Source of the DNA: an uncultured Porphyromonadaceae bacterium
GTDB lineage: Bacteria; Bacteroidota; Bacteroidia; Bacteroidales; Muribaculaceae
Reading direction: 5' to 3'
DNA length: 64,000 nt
Assembly: GCA_947176755.1 (NCBI GenBank)
Contig: CAMWRW010000001.1
Coordinates: 1-64,000 of the forward strand
Numbering within the stretch: position 1 is the first letter of the stretch; every line of letters starts with the position of its first letter. The translations under genes were made by a program, and so were the position numbers. The notes below the pieces were generated by a model. That model ran no database searches, was not told the origin of the DNA, and saw nothing but the letters and a program-made list of their open reading frames with translations. This document shows, one piece after another, positions 8,939-17,524 of the stretch.

Positions 8939-9587
8939 TTCGTTTCTTCTTTTCAGGTTTTTCAGCTATAATACCGGCATTATAAAGAGCGAGTTTGACC
9001 CTATAGATCAAGTCACGCATACAGAGCCATCTTCGAGCCTTGATCGCCTTGGCATTATCCGCGAGTGATTTGCCATTATCTCGATATGGAGCAACTTCTT
9101 CGGCAATCTCGGCATCTGACATTCCGCTCAAATATGTCTTACGAATGATTGAAGCACAGGGTTCCGGCGTATGATCCAGTTCATCACCCAATAAAGCTTG
9201 TGCCTCCGGATCATTATATAGCTCGGGCTCACCGTCCTGTGAGGGTAACTCTTTAAGTAGATCATTAATCTTTTGGGCCCTTGCCGATAGTTTATCACCA
9301 TCCTCCGGATTAGCTTCATCTAAGGAATCATGCCTTCCTATCATCCGGTATTTCTTACTTGCCATATTAAGACCGATACGAATTATATAATTGCTCCAGT
9401 CCCAATTTGTGCCAATCCGTCCTTCTTCAATATTCTGATGAATTGCAATGAAAACATCTTGATAGATATTTTCCGCATCGGCAAGGCGCATGTTGGTTTT
9501 CTTATATTTATCCATGAGAATGTCCGTGAAGTTGCCCCGCAACCTCATGTACCATTTCTGCACGATTTCTTCGTATGTTTCTGCCAT
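8928..9587 (-). CDS. RNA polymerase sigma factor, sigma-70/ECF-like
   Basis: 219 residues. Region 2 is recognisable as RLADAENIYQDVFIAIHQN followed by SNYIIRIGLNMASKKYR, the -10-binding and core-binding helices of ECF sigma factors. Region 4 is the C-terminal helix-turn-helix (ASIIRKTYLSGMSDAEIAEE, then KARRWLCMRDLIYRVK). The linker between them (about 85-140) is long and acidic, longer than in standard ECF factors. It overlaps the anti-sigma-like gene by 11 bases and follows the CHAT gene by 15 bases. It may direct RNA polymerase to the operon's own promoter (autoregulation, inferred). Confidence 0.85.
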   Translation of the reverse strand: MAETYEEIVQKWYMRLRGNFTDILMDKYKKTNMRLADAENIYQDVFIAIHQNIEEGRIGTNWDWSNYIIRIGLNMASKKYRMIGRHDSLDEANPEDGDKLSARAQKINDLLKELPSQDGEPELYNDPEAQALLGDELDHTPEPCASIIRKTYLSGMSDAEIAEEVAPYRDNGKSLADNAKAIKARRWLCMRDLIYRVKLALYNAGIIAEKPEKKKRNGK

Positions 9588-9602
9588 ATTATTGCATCTA
9601 CA

Positions 9603-12600
9603 TTATTCGATTAGTATAAAAGACGACCATATCTCAGGCTTGTCCGGCTGCTCACGTCTGATCCACTGCTGGGCACTCTGAAACGAATCATAAATATTAT
9701 TACCATGAGCTGCTTTTTCGTAAAAAGCATCCATAAACTGGGCGGTCCAATAGTCATCCACTTTTGTAAGTGTGCAAATGAGATTCTTAGTCCCGGCGAT
9801 ACGGAATGCACGTTGCAAACCCCAGACACCTTCGTTATCAATTTCTCCCAAACCGCTTTCACATGTTGAAAGTACCGTAAGATTGAGTTTCGGGAATGAT
9901 AAGAGTTCAATTTCTTCAGCTGTCAATAAATCATCATTCTCATCAAGAATATAAGGACTTTGCCACGAGATATTACCTTGTCTAAGGACTATCCCGCCGA
10001 CTTCTGTCAAACCTCCTGATAAGAACCGTCGTGCGACATGGTAATCTTCATTTGATGAATCTAAAGCAGCCTGAGAAAGTGTTTCATAATTCCGATAAAA
10101 GCCATGCGAGGAGAAATGTAAAGTTGAGACTTCATCTCCGGATAGTCCCGATACATTCCGTTCGGTTGCTTGATTATTCAAAAGAATGGTAAGCTTATCG
10201 CGATTTATATTTTTACTTATCAACTCTATTTCATACTCAACATTTGGAAGGTCAGTCCAATTCCCTCTGTCTGCCGGATCTCCGTCATTTATAGGTGAAT
10301 TATGGTCAGATACACCCACCACAACTACATTATTTCCGATCTCGCATGCGCCCCTATCTATCTCTGAAAGATGAAAAACTCTATGGAATTTAATTTGCTT
10401 ATAGTAGGGTAAGCCATTCGGACATAAATATTCCACCCCCAATCTATTCAACACGCCATCAGGACAGAAATATAGGTTTTCATAACCGTCAATGTAATCC
10501 GGCAACCACCTCCAGACAATTCTCGGATTAGAGAGAATATCCTCCTCCGTCCCAATCCGCACAAATTCTTTCATTCCATTCCTGTCAATCAGGAAAGCAC
10601 CATAGCTGATGCTTTTACCTACCGAATATTTCACAAACTCAACAGCAAAATCTTTATAAGATAATCGTTGTGCCACTTGTGCCAATGTTCGATCAAGTTC
10701 AGAGTAAAGTTTCTTCTCCGAAGACAATCTATTTCCAAGTTCGCGTTCCAATCTGAAAACATTGGCAGTCAACTCAGGAATATGAACGGAATCGTTGAAT
10801 GCTACAGCATTGTTTAATTCTTGTCTGACATGTTGGAGTTGGTTGACAACTTTCTTTGACGACCTCTTAATAGCGAGTTTTCTTTCAATCGTTTTCTTTT
10901 TTGTGTATAATAGGCCTTTGCGGAACAGACCTAGCTGAAGTGCAATCTCATAAGCCTCTTTAGACAATGCTCCGTCTATCATATTTGATAGGGGGATACT
11001 TAATGCTCGTTCTTCACCCCCGGAGAGTGTTAACAACCCGCCAATCATAGCAACCTTCACAATAGGAATCAGTTCATTCATTCGATTGATATACTCTTCC
11101 TGATTAAGATTATCACGAGCGATGGCTTCAGACTGTTGTATGATGCTTAGTTTCCGCAGTGGATTCAATGGCCAACTAAGAGCATCGTCGGCAGTATGTA
11201 GTGCATCTTGCCATTTATCAGAGTGCATCAAATAGGCTATTTCTGTCTTTGCCATCTCATAAGCATCCCGGGCATGTTCGGGTGCCTCTGCTAAGATTGA
11301 AAATTCCTTATAGAGGTTTTCAATATCCACTTCTGTAGTTGATTGTGGGCAAGCCAATTGAATAATACTACATAGGATTTTGGAATATTCCCCATGATAC
11401 GTCCCATAAGACTGTCTCACAATCTCCAATTGCCGGTCAAGTAATTGTAACGACTCATCCCTTTGGTCAAGCAAATACAAATTTGAAGCAAACTGACGAT
11501 TAAAACTAATCTTTCGGAGATCGGCAGCTGCAAGTTTCTGATAGTATTGATGGGCAGTCCGAAAAAGTCTATCGGCCTCCTTATAATCAAAGGTTGAAGA
11601 AGTAAAGGCAGCTAATTCAGAATAAGCCATACCCTTGCCTACATCAGAACAACCATATTGACGCGTATAATTCATTGCTTTTTCAATGGAGACTCTTTGT
11701 AGATAAGAATTATGTGTCAGAACCTTAGCCTTCCGACAAAAGTGTCTGATTTTTCGTTCTAAATCCATTGAGCCGGAATCCAAGTATCTTTCAGCAGAAT
11801 CATAATAATACAATGCAGTTGAAGAATCGGAAAAACTATATATGTAGCCCAGATTGTCGTGCCATACGAACTTTTCAAAAGGAGTGCATAGTATATCTTT
11901 CTCCTTCATGAAGATTTCTACCGCATCTTCTGTTCGTCCCATTTCTCCTAATGTACAAGCCTTATTAAGTCGCATTGATGAAATCGCGCGTTCGTCAGTT
12001 GAATACGTTATGGCAAAGTCATAGTGACGTATCGCTTCCTCATATCTGCCAAGATTTGAAAGTCCCAACGCCCAATAGTTATGCAACGTATTAAGGCTCT
12101 TTCCGGACACCTTCGGGGAAAGTCTTTCACACGCATCCACTAACTCTTGGAATCTCGATTGACTAAAGTATAAATTCACCAATCGCATAATGCGAGGTGT
12201 CAGATCTACTTCGGTCCCGATTGAGATTATTGAGTCTATCTGATGCTTATTGACATTAACATCAAATGATAATATTTCGTTATAAGTTTTGGCTACCGCA
12301 AGACTATCAACTTTGAGCGTAGGGTTCTTGTATTCCAAATACCCATTCCCGTTTTTGTAAAAATCCTCAAAGCAGACGTCCCATAGTCTATAAATTATGT
12401 CAAGAATATCCTTCCTGTCAGCATCCACACAGCGCTGAATGAAGCCTCTTCGGGAATATCCATTCAACAGTTCAAGACGACCACCGCCCTTATGATAAGC
12501 CGTCAACAATTCTCGATAGGTTGTAAGAGCACAATCCGTCGGCATATCATCAAGGAAGGAATCCAAGAAATCGACAAAAGACCGTTTGAAATCCCATTTC

Positions 12601-13115
12601 AGGGAATCTGACCACTCGAACTTAATCGGTGTATACCAACTGTTTTTATCCTTCTTAGTCTTTAACTTTCCCTTTTCAGTCAGAGAGGTTGAAGCATTCA
12701 GTCCGATTGAGGAATAGTTGAAAAAGTAAGAGAAGAATCCGGGAGGCATAGACGACTCCGCGAATTGTTCACTAAATTTCTTTGCTTTCTTAAAATCGTG
12801 TTTTACAAACTCGTAATAAGATAAGGCGTAGGCAGTGTTTAAGAAATGACTTACAGTATCGCGACGGATTATCTTCGTAGGAAAACTCTTAATTCTGCTT
12901 TCAATATGTTTCCGAGCCTCTTTCGTCAGTTTATAGTCAGGTTGAACAAACTCAACCATTTCAATAATGAGACTGTCCCGATGAGAAATAATCTCCTTTT
13001 TAGCTTCCGGCTTATGGAAGTTCATAGAATGGCCGAAACCGTGGAATCCGACAAGGAACACCACGGCAACTACTATCTGCGTTAAAAAACAGCGATGTAT
13101 TTCTGCCAATTTCAT
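9603..13115 (-). CDS. TPR-repeat CHAT-domain protein (caspase-fold), membrane anchored or exported
   Basis: 1170 residues. An N-terminal hydrophobic segment (about 10-28) acts as a signal peptide or anchor. Residues about 90-700 are helical repeats of TPR type, seen clearly in NYWALGLSNLGRYEEAIRHY. A helical linker (about 760-830) is followed by the CHAT domain (about 850-1170) with the catalytic His in LHFSSHG (about 1004) and Cys in LSTCESG (about 1085), and the typical VWGLQRAFRIAG. CHAT proteins are caspase relatives; the best-studied ones are proteases activated by partner proteins. The gene precedes the sigma-factor gene by 15 bases. The second caspase-fold protein in the same operon is distinct in sequence and domain layout. 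Confidence 0.9.
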   Translation of the reverse strand: MKLAEIHRCFLTQIVVAVVFLVGFHGFGHSMNFHKPEAKKEIISHRDSLIIEMVEFVQPDYKLTKEARKHIESRIKSFPTKIIRRDTVSHFLNTAYALSYYEFVKHDFKKAKKFSEQFAESSMPPGFFSYFFNYSSIGLNASTSLTEKGKLKTKKDKNSWYTPIKFEWSDSLKWDFKRSFVDFLDSFLDDMPTDCALTTYRELLTAYHKGGGRLELLNGYSRRGFIQRCVDADRKDILDIIYRLWDVCFEDFYKNGNGYLEYKNPTLKVDSLAVAKTYNEILSFDVNVNKHQIDSIISIGTEVDLTPRIMRLVNLYFSQSRFQELVDACERLSPKVSGKSLNTLHNYWALGLSNLGRYEEAIRHYDFAITYSTDERAISSMRLNKACTLGEMGRTEDAVEIFMKEKDILCTPFEKFVWHDNLGYIYSFSDSSTALYYYDSAERYLDSGSMDLERKIRHFCRKAKVLTHNSYLQRVSIEKAMNYTRQYGCSDVGKGMAYSELAAFTSSTFDYKEADRLFRTAHQYYQKLAAADLRKISFNRQFASNLYLLDQRDESLQLLDRQLEIVRQSYGTYHGEYSKILCSIIQLACPQSTTEVDIENLYKEFSILAEAPEHARDAYEMAKTEIAYLMHSDKWQDALHTADDALSWPLNPLRKLSIIQQSEAIARDNLNQEEYINRMNELIPIVKVAMIGGLLTLSGGEERALSIPLSNMIDGALSKEAYEIALQLGLFRKGLLYTKKKTIERKLAIKRSSKKVVNQLQHVRQELNNAVAFNDSVHIPELTANVFRLERELGNRLSSEKKLYSELDRTLAQVAQRLSYKDFAVEFVKYSVGKSISYGAFLIDRNGMKEFVRIGTEEDILSNPRIVWRWLPDYIDGYENLYFCPDGVLNRLGVEYLCPNGLPYYKQIKFHRVFHLSEIDRGACEIGNNVVVVGVSDHNSPINDGDPADRGNWTDLPNVEYEIELISKNINRDKLTILLNNQATERNVSGLSGDEVSTLHFSSHGFYRNYETLSQAALDSSNEDYHVARRFLSGGLTEVGGIVLRQGNISWQSPYILDENDDLLTAEEIELLSFPKLNLTVLSTCESGLGEIDNEGVWGLQRAFRIAGTKNLICTLTKVDDYWTAQFMDAFYEKAAHGNNIYDSFQSAQQWIRREQPDKPEIWSSFILIE

Positions 13116-13139
13116 TGATACATAAGTAAAACTTAAAAA

Positions 13140-13514
13140 TCAAGTTCGTGATATGAGGAGGTATATTAAAACTCCGTACACCACTAACGGACCTAAGACA
13201 CAAATTATTACTGAGTTTAATACATAATTACCTCCCCAACGATTGAACCAATTTAGAAAATCAACCGAATCTTGAAAAGCCCAATCACACCACTCTCGAA
13301 AGGTGTGTCGGGTGGCAATGAAAATTCCCAACCATGTAAACAACAAAGCTGCCGTTGAGTAAGGTTTATGTATCAAACAATCCAACATAATCGTCCACGA
13401 AAATGGAATCAGAAGATAGTAAAACACGATATTGACTTCATTGTAAGTCAATCCGGTCTTGCGACCTATCCATAATAATGAGTTGGCCACTATAGCGAAA
13501 GTCTGTCGCATCAT
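13140..13514 (-). CDS. Small multi-pass membrane protein of unknown function
   Basis: 124 residues with three likely membrane helices: about 28-48 (VFYYLLIPFSWTIMLDCL), 53-68 (AALLFTWLGIFIA) and 100-122 (IICVLGPLVVYGVLIYLLI). Between the last two is an aromatic, Trp-rich loop (REWCDWAFQDSVDFLNWFN). I do not recognise the family. It lies 24 bases before the CHAT gene and 29 bases after the small lipoprotein gene on the same strand, so it is co-transcribed and may anchor one of the exported components. Confidence 0.62.
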   Translation of the reverse strand: MMRQTFAIVANSLLWIGRKTGLTYNEVNIVFYYLLIPFSWTIMLDCLIHKPYSTAALLFTWLGIFIATRHTFREWCDWAFQDSVDFLNWFNRWGGNYVLNSVIICVLGPLVVYGVLIYLLISRT

Positions 13515-13543
13515 TCAATCAAATACTATCATTCCACAGCCTA

Positions 13544-14125
13544 TTACTTATTCTTATTCTTTTTCTTAATCTTCTCTACAATTGGCTTTGCAAAAGCATA
13601 TGCCTTACTTAATAATTGTATGATACTGCCTATAATAAGGCCTGCTATAACCATACAAAGGCTAGCCCCAAAGATCTGCCAGCAATACCACAGAAAGCCT
13701 TTTTTTAAATTAAATACATGCATAAGCCGAGTATCGTAATTGTTTGCATCGGGAGGATAGACTCTATACATTATCCAGGTATCGTTATTTTTCAGATTCC
13801 TTAATGTGAGGGTATTCATCGACATCTGCTCTATCACGAACCTTCCTTTTCCACCCGATTCAATGTCCTGCTTGTAAAGATTCAATGTATCTTTATGCAA
13901 TTTCCATGTTCCTGCGATAGTGTTGATTTCCGTTCCATCAGTACTATACGTCGTTTGCGTCATTACATCGTTAGCTAAAAATAATTTGATATACTCGTCA
14001 GCATAGGGCATCGACTGCCATTCCCCCTTAACTGTCTTTTCCTCTATTCCCAATTGCTCACACGACATAAGGATTAGAGAGAGGAATCCAATAACAATAA
14101 TATGAAGTAGTTTACTGATTCTCAT
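13544..14125 (-). CDS. Lipoprotein with lipocalin-like fold and C-terminal membrane helix
   Basis: 193 residues. A lipoprotein signal peptide ends at LILMSC (Cys22). Residues about 30-115 have the alternating strands of small lipocalin-like Bacteroidota lipoproteins (VKGEWQS, IAGTWKLHKDTLNLY, NTLTLRNLKNNDTWIMYRV). A membrane helix follows at about 150-170 (FGASLCMVIAGLIIGSII), and the tail is Lys-rich. Having both a lipid anchor and a C-terminal helix is unusual and may mean it stays in the inner membrane. Function unknown; it belongs to the operon by spacing. Confidence 0.65.
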   Translation of the reverse strand: MRISKLLHIIVIGFLSLILMSCEQLGIEEKTVKGEWQSMPYADEYIKLFLANDVMTQTTYSTDGTEINTIAGTWKLHKDTLNLYKQDIESGGKGRFVIEQMSMNTLTLRNLKNNDTWIMYRVYPPDANNYDTRLMHVFNLKKGFLWYCWQIFGASLCMVIAGLIIGSIIQLLSKAYAFAKPIVEKIKKKNKNK

Positions 14126-14148
14126 TTTTTAATTTGATTACAAAATCA

Positions 14149-15495
14149 TTACCATAATGACATCTTAGGTTTATTTTGAGAGGATGGATCTTTTATGCCT
14201 TTTAGAAAATTTTTAGCATCCTCATTACCGTCATCAGCCGCATTGCGGATCCACAATAGACCGATTCGTTTGTCCTGCTTCACACCAATACCCTCATAAT
14301 AGAATATACCCAACCGATATTCAGCCGGGCTATAATGCTGTGATGCTGAGGACTTGTATAATTCAAAAGCCTTGCTATCATCCCGAGCTAAATGTTGTCC
14401 CATCTCATACATTAACCCCAACTTATACTGACTATCCGAATAACAGCTGTCAAGAGCCAATTCACGAATTGTTTTAAGCCCACGCTCAACGTTCTTCTTG
14501 GTAGTAATTTTGTTGAGACAAATCTCAGCTATGTTCTTTTTTGCATCTATATAACCATGGTCCGCAGCTTTAGTGTACCATTCAAGGGCCTTGTAAAAAT
14601 CCGTTTCAGTACCGTAGCCATTAAAGTAACAATATGCAAGATTCCGCTGAGCTACTGCTAATCCCTGATTGGCAGCTTTCGTATACCATTCCACTGCCTT
14701 GCTCAGATTCTTCTCAACTCCCTTTCCATTGTAATAACAGATGGCGAGATTAAACTGAGCGTTTGATTCACCTTGCTCGGCAGCTTTCGTATACCATTCC
14801 ACTGCCTTGCTCAGATCCTTCTCGACTCCTTCTCCATTGTAATAACAGATGGCGAGATTAAACTGAGCGATTGCATTACCTTGTCCGGCAGCTTTCGCAT
14901 ACCATTCCACTGCCTTGCTCAGATTCTTCTCAACTCCTTCTCCCCTGTAGTAACAGGTGGCGAGATTCCGCTGAGCTACTGCATCACCTTGTTCGGCAGC
15001 TTTCGCATACCATTCCACAGCCTTGCTCGGATTCTTCTCAACACCTATACCCAAGTTATATTGAATTCCAAGCCCATTCATGGCGAAAGGAATCCCCTTT
15101 TCCGCTCCTTGTTGAAAGAGATGGAAACTCTTCTTCCAATCCTTTTCGCAACCTTTGCCATTGGCATAAAGATAGCCTACTACTGATTGAATAGCACCTG
15201 TGGTATCATTTTGGTTCTCTTGAATCCACCCTTTTAGAAAGGTAGTACTGATGGAGTCCCTCAGAATCTTTCTAACAGAATCTCCGCTAATTCGATTGGC
15301 TTTGAAATCCTGCATGGCTCTAAGAAATACCTCTTCAGTTATAATTCTGGTCTTTATTGAATTATCATTACTCTCGATCTCAGTAATCTCCGGAGCACCA
15401 TTCTCTTTAGCTTTATCATCATTCTTGACTGTACATCCTACCATAAAGGGGATCAATAAGAACCAAATTACAATATACTTCATTTCAATCTTCAT
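14149..15495 (-). CDS. Sel1-like repeat lipoprotein
   Basis: 448 residues. A lipobox at FMVGC (Cys21) makes it a lipoprotein. From about residue 105 to 430 it consists of Sel1-like repeats of 36 residues (for example YKGEGVEKNLSKAVEWYAKAA variants), a fold used for protein-protein contacts. Four consecutive units are almost identical at the DNA level with an exact period of 108 bases, which shows recent duplication. The second ATG (15483) would serve equally well as a start. It lies 62 bases after the serine-protease gene and 23 bases before the small lipoprotein gene. It probably acts as an envelope scaffold for the proteases encoded around it (inference). Confidence 0.88.
   Translation of the reverse strand: MKIEMKYIVIWFLLIPFMVGCTVKNDDKAKENGAPEITEIESNDNSIKTRIITEEVFLRAMQDFKANRISGDSVRKILRDSISTTFLKGWIQENQNDTTGAIQSVVGYLYANGKGCEKDWKKSFHLFQQGAEKGIPFAMNGLGIQYNLGIGVEKNPSKAVEWYAKAAEQGDAVAQRNLATCYYRGEGVEKNLSKAVEWYAKAAGQGNAIAQFNLAICYYNGEGVEKDLSKAVEWYTKAAEQGESNAQFNLAICYYNGKGVEKNLSKAVEWYTKAANQGLAVAQRNLAYCYFNGYGTETDFYKALEWYTKAADHGYIDAKKNIAEICLNKITTKKNVERGLKTIRELALDSCYSDSQYKLGLMYEMGQHLARDDSKAFELYKSSASQHYSPAEYRLGIFYYEGIGVKQDKRIGLLWIRNAADDGNEDAKNFLKGIKDPSSQNKPKMSLW
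14644..15075 (-). repeat. In-frame 108-base tandem repeats within the Sel1 gene
   Basis: The same ten-base word (ggcagctttc, plus strand) recurs at 14671, 14779, 14887 and 14995, exactly 108 bases apart, and the sequence between copies is nearly identical. Each unit encodes one 36-residue Sel1 repeat. Such repeats can gain or lose units by slippage or recombination without shifting the frame. The outer limits given are approximate. Confidence 0.85.
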
Positions 15496-15557
15496 CTAAA
15501 GACCAATTATTCCTTTCATGTATAATACTATAAAACTCTCATCTGCATAACACCTGA

Positions 15558-16634
15558 TTATTTCTGATCAAGCAGGTTATGCAGTTTGTTGATTCTGACA
15601 CCATAGTTGAAACTTTGGGTATTGCTCAGGCCAGCATTATTTACCGCGACAAGCTCACCTCTCGAATTCACAACAGGCGCTCCACTGCTTCCCGGAAGTG
15701 CCGGTATCGAATACATCAGGCGCGAAGGCTGCTTCTGACTTATATTTCCTTGATTTATCTGAGCCATCAGACCTTCGGAGGTGAGAGCCAAGGAAGGGCC
15801 GAGATTGAAACCGAGAAGATACAACTGCTCATTCTTATCTTTTTGAATCCGCTTAATGATGTCTTCATAGAACGAATAGTTTTCAAGAGGATCTTTTGAT
15901 GGTATGGGGAAGACATATTTCCCAAGTGGAGTAGCCTTATCTTTTAATTGGAGCACGGCAAGATCGTTCTCTTCATCCTCCTTAGTTACGACACATGGCG
16001 TGAAGTCAGAATCATTGGTGATATGAGTATCATTATATGCCACACTAACCACAGTCACCCCCGACACGTCAAAGCGAGCAGGGTCAATTGCCGCCAGGTC
16101 TCTATAGCGTTGTCTATGCTCTTCCATCTGTTCTTCTAAAGCCGAAATGAAAAGTTGATTTTCCCAGTCATCTTCCCAATTATATGAATAGAGTCCATCA
16201 TACAGTTCCTCCTGTCGAATGTTCAACTGCCAAAGCAACTCCGACATTTGATTATACTCATCGTTAAGCGCACTCTTTCCGTAATCGATCGCTGCCCTTA
16301 TCACATTCCTGACTTCCTCCTCATTTGTTTTGGAGGTTATCACATGATGGGCCGTTACTATTTCTCCCTTGTCAGACACGAAGAATCCTGAACCATAAGC
16401 GGTAGATGATATAATGGAATCTGCACTGGAGGTGACGTTTGCCAATGATCCATCACTCTCCAGCCCCGTGAAATACATTTTCTCTCCGTTTGGGAAAGTC
16501 AATACCTGGTATCGTTCCACTTTTATCAGCACCAATCCGGACTTCATTTCGCTATATATCTCTTCCGAATTCCTAATGCATGAGATAAGGGACAAAGACA
16601 ACAAGCATAAAACACATATTTTTAATCCGGCCAT
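15558..16634 (-). CDS. Trypsin-like serine protease, lipoprotein (S1/HtrA-type)
   Basis: 358 residues. The lipobox LISC (Cys19) predicts a lipid-anchored envelope protein. The trypsin-like triad is visible: His97 in VTAHHVIT, Asp224 in ENDLAVLQL and Ser317 in the GSSGAP motif at 315-320. Between His and Asp lies an insertion of about 100 residues (about 105-205) that is helical and charged and is absent from ordinary HtrA cores; no PDZ domain is present. It is the first gene of the long minus-strand run. Such proteases cut misfolded or specific envelope proteins; here it could trigger the anti-sigma or caspase components (inference). Confidence 0.88.
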   Translation of the reverse strand: MAGLKICVLCLLSLSLISCIRNSEEIYSEMKSGLVLIKVERYQVLTFPNGEKMYFTGLESDGSLANVTSSADSIISSTAYGSGFFVSDKGEIVTAHHVITSKTNEEEVRNVIRAAIDYGKSALNDEYNQMSELLWQLNIRQEELYDGLYSYNWEDDWENQLFISALEEQMEEHRQRYRDLAAIDPARFDVSGVTVVSVAYNDTHITNDSDFTPCVVTKEDEENDLAVLQLKDKATPLGKYVFPIPSKDPLENYSFYEDIIKRIQKDKNEQLYLLGFNLGPSLALTSEGLMAQINQGNISQKQPSRLMYSIPALPGSSGAPVVNSRGELVAVNNAGLSNTQSFNYGVRINKLHNLLDQK

Positions 16635-16684
16635 GCGAATCTATTTTATTAGGTGAGTCAATCTTAGGTTAACAATGATGCAAC
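16635..16684 (-). promoter_or_regulatory. Possible promoter of the protease operon
   Basis: Between the structured RNA and the serine-protease ATG, the minus strand has TAAGATTG, one base off TAnnTTTG, preceded 17 bases earlier by TTTTTG from the T-run of the RNA. The fit is weak. The alternatives are read-through from the RNA promoter, or a promoter read by the operon's own ECF-like sigma factor with a different consensus. Confidence 0.3.
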
Positions 16685-16940
16685 AAAAAGAAGCGTGAAC
16701 TTCATTACTATGCTACCATACTGAGGCTCTGGACTGCCATCTACGAGTAACAAGTAAAAAGCTCACGCTTTTGGCATATATGACAGTTCATGAGAACTGG
16801 GATATACACTTCAGCGTGAGCGCCATTGCTTGCTATCTGCGTAGATTGAAAATTGTCCAGATTTTCAGTATCAGATAACCGAGTGTTTGACGCTCATCTT
16901 CGATATGTCTGCAATATGCTCAATAATGGGCATACGGCAG
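16685..16940 (-). ncRNA. Structured RNA, possibly 6S-like RNA or regulatory leader of the protease operon
   Basis: No gene of useful size lies in 16635-17081. On the minus strand, after a clear promoter, several complementary segments appear in order. A 5' hairpin pairs TCTGC/GCAGA and GTATGC/GCATAT. Three long-range helices then form a rod: ATACTGA with TCAGTAT, TCTGGAC with GTCCAGA, and ATCTACG with CGTAGAT. At the tip is GCTCACGCT (16813-16821) paired with AGCGTGAGC (16761-16769), followed by a T-run. A third element at 16691-16700 (GTTCACGCTT on the minus strand) can pair with the same AGCGTGAGC, so two structures exclude each other. It matches no standard riboswitch that I know. A rod with this layout could be 6S RNA or an attenuator. 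Confidence 0.6.
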
Positions 16941-16942
16941 AT

Positions 16943-16951
16943 GCAAAGTTA
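16943..16951 (-). promoter_or_regulatory. -7 element of the structured-RNA promoter
   Basis: On the minus strand this reads TAACTTTGC, the Bacteroidales -7 box (TAnnTTTG). AT-rich TTG-containing sequence lies at the expected distance upstream. Transcription should begin near 16937, immediately before the structured RNA. Confidence 0.6.
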
Positions 16952-17081
16952 CAAAGAATTTGTCAAACAAGCGTAAACAATGGCTGTTTTTTACTTTGAT
17001 CCTCTCATTGTTACCGTTTTAGCTTAATTATGATATATTTCCAAGTATAAAAATGACACCGATTACTCCAAGAATGCCTAA

Positions 17082-17297
17082 TCATATCATTCCTGGTGCC
17101 TCTCTTTTGCCATCCTTGTGTTTGAAATTTCCCATCCAAAAGCAACCGATAGTAGCAATAAGTAGTCCAATTAATAATAATGGTGTAGGAATGGTCATGC
17201 CATTATCTCCATAATCCATCCGTGAGTCGGAAGGATCTATGGCAAATGCGTTTGCTGCTATAAGAGCTGCGCTCAGAGTTGATAAAACTTTTTTCAT
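17082..17297 (-). CDS. Small exported membrane protein of unknown function
   Basis: 71 residues. A signal peptide (MKKVLSTLSAALIAANAFA) is followed by a short polar segment (DPSDSRMDYGDNG), a membrane helix (about 37-56, TPLLLIGLLIATIGCFWMG) and a charged tail. The gene stands alone, with a terminator-like hairpin upstream and the structured RNA downstream. I do not recognise a family. Codon use and the clear signal peptide support it as real. Confidence 0.6.
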   Translation of the reverse strand: MKKVLSTLSAALIAANAFAIDPSDSRMDYGDNGMTIPTPLLLIGLLIATIGCFWMGNFKHKDGKREAPGMI

Positions 17298-17354
17298 CTC
17301 GTTAGAAATTTATGTTCCTTGTTCATATATACCAACTCTTGAAAATGGTAAATA

Positions 17355-17392
17355 AAAAAATTGCTCTATACTTTCTTATAGAGCAATTTTTT
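17355..17392. terminator. Bidirectional intrinsic terminator
   Basis: A perfect 16-base-pair stem (aaaaaattgctctata and its complement) with a six-base loop and T-runs on both sides. It lies between the end of the DUF389 gene and the start of the 71-residue gene, so it ends DUF389 transcription on the minus strand. Confidence 0.88.
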
Positions 17393-17524
17393 ATTTAAGC
17401 GATGAATATGGCCACAGAGTCTGTCGCCCTCCGAGGGTGAATTTACTTGTGTCTTTTATTGTTGCTGCGGCAATGTATGATGTAGGCTTATTGATGTTGA
17501 TATTGCCCCCGGGCTATGTTGGCC

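Noticed and set aside
16685-16940. Structured RNA considered as tmRNA, RNase P RNA, SRP RNA or a standard riboswitch
   Set aside because: None of the conserved core words of these RNAs was found; 6S-like or new RNA remains open.
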